A stretch of 64,000 nt of DNA from an uncultured Alphaproteobacteria bacterium (lineage in GTDB: Bacteria; Pseudomonadota; Alphaproteobacteria; CAAGCB01; CAG-977). Positions 61,661 to 64,000 of the stretch are shown one piece after another. The stretch's first letter is position 1, and each line of letters starts with the position of its first letter. The position numbers and the translations under genes were made by a program. The notes under the pieces are model-generated. The model saw nothing but the letters and a program-made list of their open reading frames with translations, ran no database searches and had not been told where the DNA came from. Where the stretch lies: positions 29,808 through 93,807 of the forward strand of contig CALXOZ010000008.1 of assembly GCA_944390195.1 (NCBI GenBank). The letters are read 5' to 3'.

Positions 61661-63487
61661 ATGACAGTCGAAAATCAAGTCAATAAAACTGAGCCGCAAG
61701 TCATGGGAACAAACTTTGACTATGCGTTCACGTTTACTGTTTTGACAAAAGATCCGACTGAGGACATTGCCAAACAGGCAATTAAAGTTATTGTATCAGA
61801 CGGTATAACGCAAACACAGTTGACATACGGAACGGATTATTCCGTAACACTGAACAAAAATGGTATTGGTGGAACGGTAACAGTGACAGATAAGCGTACA
61901 AGCGATTATTCATTGATTGTTTATCGTGAATACGATTTTAAGCAAGAAAGCGATTATCAGAACTATAACGCTTTTCCGGCAGATACAATGGAACAAAACC
62001 TAGATAAGCTGACGATGATTGCTCAGCAGTTGAAAGAAAAAAGTGACCGGGCCGTTACAGTTGATATCTTTTTTAATACGGATCCGTCATCTCTGGTCAA
62101 TGAAATAGAAGCATTGTATGGTGTAAAAGAGGAAGTCATCACCGCTGCCGATAACATTGATTCGATCGTTACGGCGGCGGAAAATATCGAGGCGATCGTT
62201 GATGCGCCAGATCAGGCAGCGGCTGCAGCACAATCAGCTACACTAGCCCATCAATCTGAGGATAATGCTCTATCTTATAAAGATGACGCAAGAGATCATG
62301 CTACCCGTGCAGATGGTTCTGCTATGTCCGCTAGCAATAGTGCAAATTTAGCACAAACTTGGGCAACCGGCAATATTGACGTAAGACCGGAGGGATCTGC
62401 GAAGTACTGGGCAGAACTCGCAGAACAGAAAGCTGGATTGAATACAGTCAGAACAAACTGCTTAACTTCAGTTCCGCAACCCTTTAATATTGAGTTAAGT
62501 AACGGAACTCTGACGTTAAAGGCTGGGAGTAAAGTATACGACGGAAACGGGTTGTTCAAAGCTATCTCATCAGATATATCACTTACGCCGTCGGGTTATG
62601 TTGATGTACCACACGTTCTTATAGTTAAGAATGATGGAACGCTATATGCACGAGCTGTAATTGATTGTTCATCTGGAGCTATAAATCCATCAACTGATAC
62701 TTGGTTACATTATAATACAACAGATAAAAAGCTGTATATAATAAATGCTGGTGTAAATGTCGGGACAGCGTCTTTCCCGTTATGCGTGTTTAACGTTTCT
62801 GGCGGAAGGGCAACTTCGGTTTCTCAAACGTTTAATTACATGGGATATATTGGTAATACAATTTTTACGTTACAGAATTTAAGAGGAATGCGACCGAACG
62901 GATTTAATGTTGACGGTACTTTAAATAATGTCGAGTTTCAAGCAAACAGTATCCTTACCACGACGTTTACATCATCGTATACAGGGTATATTGTTATAAA
63001 CTCTGGATTACTGGCAGGTTGGAATGTAAACAATGGAAGATATAATCCGGATAAAAACGTAAATGAATACGATGGTGTTAAATCAGATGTTTCTATCGTT
63101 GGGACATTTTCAACAGACTCAACTTGTCGCATCATTTCTTTCAATCCAAAACTTCCATTTCAAGCTGTTGACGCTAGCGATTACAGGTCATTAGCTGGTC
63201 TAGATAGCAACATTGATTACATCGTAGAAAGCGCTAGGAATGGGAAATCGTGGTATGCCAAATATAGATCAGGTAGATTGGAACAAGGCGGAAACATAGC
63301 CAGTCAAACGCCTGTTGTATATCTAAAACCCTTCAAAAATACAAACTATCAGATTGTATTGGGACAATCTGGTTCAAGCCAATCCGGTACAGTAGGAAGA
63401 ACAACATGGAATAATAAAACCACAACAGGTTTTACACCTAGTTTTGTAACGGAGACTGATTGGCTTGCAACAGGTGAAGGAGCATAA
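61661..63487 (+). CDS. Tail fibre protein (T7 gp17-like N-terminus)
   Basis: 608 residues, GGGAG 8 bases before ATG 61661. The N-terminal 150 residues (FDYAFTFTVLTKDPTEDIAK, YREYDFKQESDYQNYNAFPA, MEQNLDKLTMIAQQLKEKSD) are the virion-attachment domain of podovirus fibres. An Ala/Asp/Ser-rich heptad region follows (ITAADNIDSIVTAAENIEAI to SANLAQTWATG), then a beta-rich distal part. It ends with G-K-S-W-Y-A-K-Y-R-S-G-R-L-E-Q-G-G-N-I, a common fibre-tip motif. It sets host range. AT-rich tip sequence compared with the upstream genes suggests module exchange. Confidence 0.88.
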   Translation: MTVENQVNKTEPQVMGTNFDYAFTFTVLTKDPTEDIAKQAIKVIVSDGITQTQLTYGTDYSVTLNKNGIGGTVTVTDKRTSDYSLIVYREYDFKQESDYQNYNAFPADTMEQNLDKLTMIAQQLKEKSDRAVTVDIFFNTDPSSLVNEIEALYGVKEEVITAADNIDSIVTAAENIEAIVDAPDQAAAAAQSATLAHQSEDNALSYKDDARDHATRADGSAMSASNSANLAQTWATGNIDVRPEGSAKYWAELAEQKAGLNTVRTNCLTSVPQPFNIELSNGTLTLKAGSKVYDGNGLFKAISSDISLTPSGYVDVPHVLIVKNDGTLYARAVIDCSSGAINPSTDTWLHYNTTDKKLYIINAGVNVGTASFPLCVFNVSGGRATSVSQTFNYMGYIGNTIFTLQNLRGMRPNGFNVDGTLNNVEFQANSILTTTFTSSYTGYIVINSGLLAGWNVNNGRYNPDKNVNEYDGVKSDVSIVGTFSTDSTCRIISFNPKLPFQAVDASDYRSLAGLDSNIDYIVESARNGKSWYAKYRSGRLEQGGNIASQTPVVYLKPFKNTNYQIVLGQSGSSQSGTVGRTTWNNKTTTGFTPSFVTETDWLATGEGA

Positions 63488-63489
63488 AT

Positions 63490-63861
63490 ATGTTTAAAGC
63501 AAATGAAAAGATAACAATTGAAAATTACACCGAAGCAGCCATCTGGTGTAATGAGAATAACGCTATGATTGTCCAAGAAGAGGACGGGTATTATATCCGT
63601 TCAATTCCTGAACCTACAGCGGAGCAATTAGCCATTGCTAAACGTGCTGAACGCGATGATGCTATTAACTCTATTATCTGGAGGGTTCAACGGTACGAAC
63701 AGCAAAGAGATCTCGGTATTGAAACGGCGGACAGTGAAGAAACATATCATAAAATTCTCGAATATATTCAATATTTGCGTGTTCTACCGCAATCACAGAA
63801 TTTTCCGAACATGGATGTGAAAAATTTTAATGAATGGATCGGTGATGGTGAAGCATTCTGA
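63490..63861 (+). CDS. Tail-fibre assembly/chaperone-like protein
   Basis: 123 residues starting 2 bp after the fibre gene. The N-terminus (YTEAAIWCNENNAMIVQEED) is followed by PEPTAEQLAIAKRAERDDAI and a helical VQRYEQQRDLGIETADSEET, ending in LPQSQNFPNMDVKNFNEWIG. This is the pattern of phage tail-assembly chaperones (Phage_tail_APC-like), normally paired with the fibre they fold. Confidence 0.75.
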   Translation: MFKANEKITIENYTEAAIWCNENNAMIVQEEDGYYIRSIPEPTAEQLAIAKRAERDDAINSIIWRVQRYEQQRDLGIETADSEETYHKILEYIQYLRVLPQSQNFPNMDVKNFNEWIGDGEAF

Positions 63862-63878
63862 AAAAAAGCGGAAATAAA

Positions 63879-63909
63879 AGGCGGGTCTTAGAAAAATCCG
63901 TCTTTTTTA
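63879..63909 (+). terminator. Possible weak terminator after the fibre genes
   Basis: GGCGGG and TCCGTC can pair with two G-U pairs, followed by TTTTTT. Weak on its own, but at the expected end of the fibre transcript. Confidence 0.45.
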
Positions 63910-63923
63910 CGGAGGGGGTTCAA

Positions 63924-64000
63924 ATGGAAAAAGGATTGAGAATGGAGACAGTAAAGGAGACGACCGCGGTATCGTTTGGATTGACGGCTCCGGCATGGTT
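63924..64000 (+). CDS. Partial gene at right edge, product unknown
   Basis: ATG 63924 with a strong GGAGGGGG box 5 bases upstream opens a frame (MEKGLRMETVKETTAVSFGL, then TAPAW) that runs off the window. At this place podoviruses often encode lysis functions such as a holin, but 25 residues are not enough to say. Confidence 0.5.
   Translation, partial: MEKGLRMETVKETTAVSFGLTAPAW

Noticed and set aside
61661..63487. Diversity-generating retroelement target, given the BPP-1-like gene order
   Set aside because: No reverse transcriptase or template repeat is visible in the window; it could only lie beyond the right edge.

Overview
The window looks like the chromosome of a low-GC alphaproteobacterium carrying two phage-derived regions. 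Three things point to the class: the F0 operon order atpI-atpB-atpE-atpF'-atpF with a split b/b' stator, a tgt-dciA(DUF721)-DsbA-like cluster, and a small membrane protein of an alphaproteobacterial type (27784-28059). The ATP synthase c subunit resembles Rickettsia-type c subunits, which suggests a Holosporales/Rickettsiales-like or gut-associated lineage. That placement is inference.

Layout. (1) 1-5631, minus strand: a podovirus-type virion module (tail tubular B cut by the window edge, tail tubular A, major capsid, scaffold, Bbp19-like protein, portal, small portal-adjacent protein). It lacks a terminase and is followed by a zincin-like metallopeptidase gene. (2) 6900-31650: host core, comprising tgt, dciA, a DsbA-like protein, the F0 operon, a TolC-like lipoprotein with a C-terminal SPOR domain, a TPR-S/papain-like protein with a tiny zinc-ribbon partner, a P-type ATPase under a yybP-ykoY (Mn2+) riboswitch, opgG-unknown-opgH for periplasmic glucans, a two-gene nuclease cassette (PD-(D/E)XK-like plus beta-CASP metallo-beta-lactamase) with a tandem repeat derived from its own 3' end, tRNA-Ser, lepA and a MarC-family gene. 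(3) From tRNA-Gln (31674) to beyond the right edge: a largely complete temperate podovirus prophage.

The prophage runs in this order. A large serine recombinase gene has its 3' end inside tRNA-Gln. A leftward early operon follows, with small unknown genes, then RecT, a RecE-like exonuclease and a DUF1351 protein. An immunity region encodes a CI-like S24 repressor and a Cro-like protein between two matching operator-promoters. A rightward replication block holds a VRR-NUC protein, an initiator with a 10-bp-phased iteron array inside its gene, and a DnaC-like loader. A control region with phased GTGCA boxes precedes the late operon (terminase, portal, scaffold, capsid, tail tubes, internal virion proteins, tail fibre). 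The right end of the prophage, lysis genes and second att site lie outside the window.

The two virion modules (1-5522 and 45951-53395) are syntenic and in opposite orientation, with intrinsic-terminator hairpins at matching places. The most novel-looking items are the phased iteron array, the nuclease/beta-CASP pair, the TPR-S/papain-like operon, the 1959-residue polyvalent virion protein and the TolC-SPOR fusion. Family assignments come from reading motifs by eye; no database search was run.
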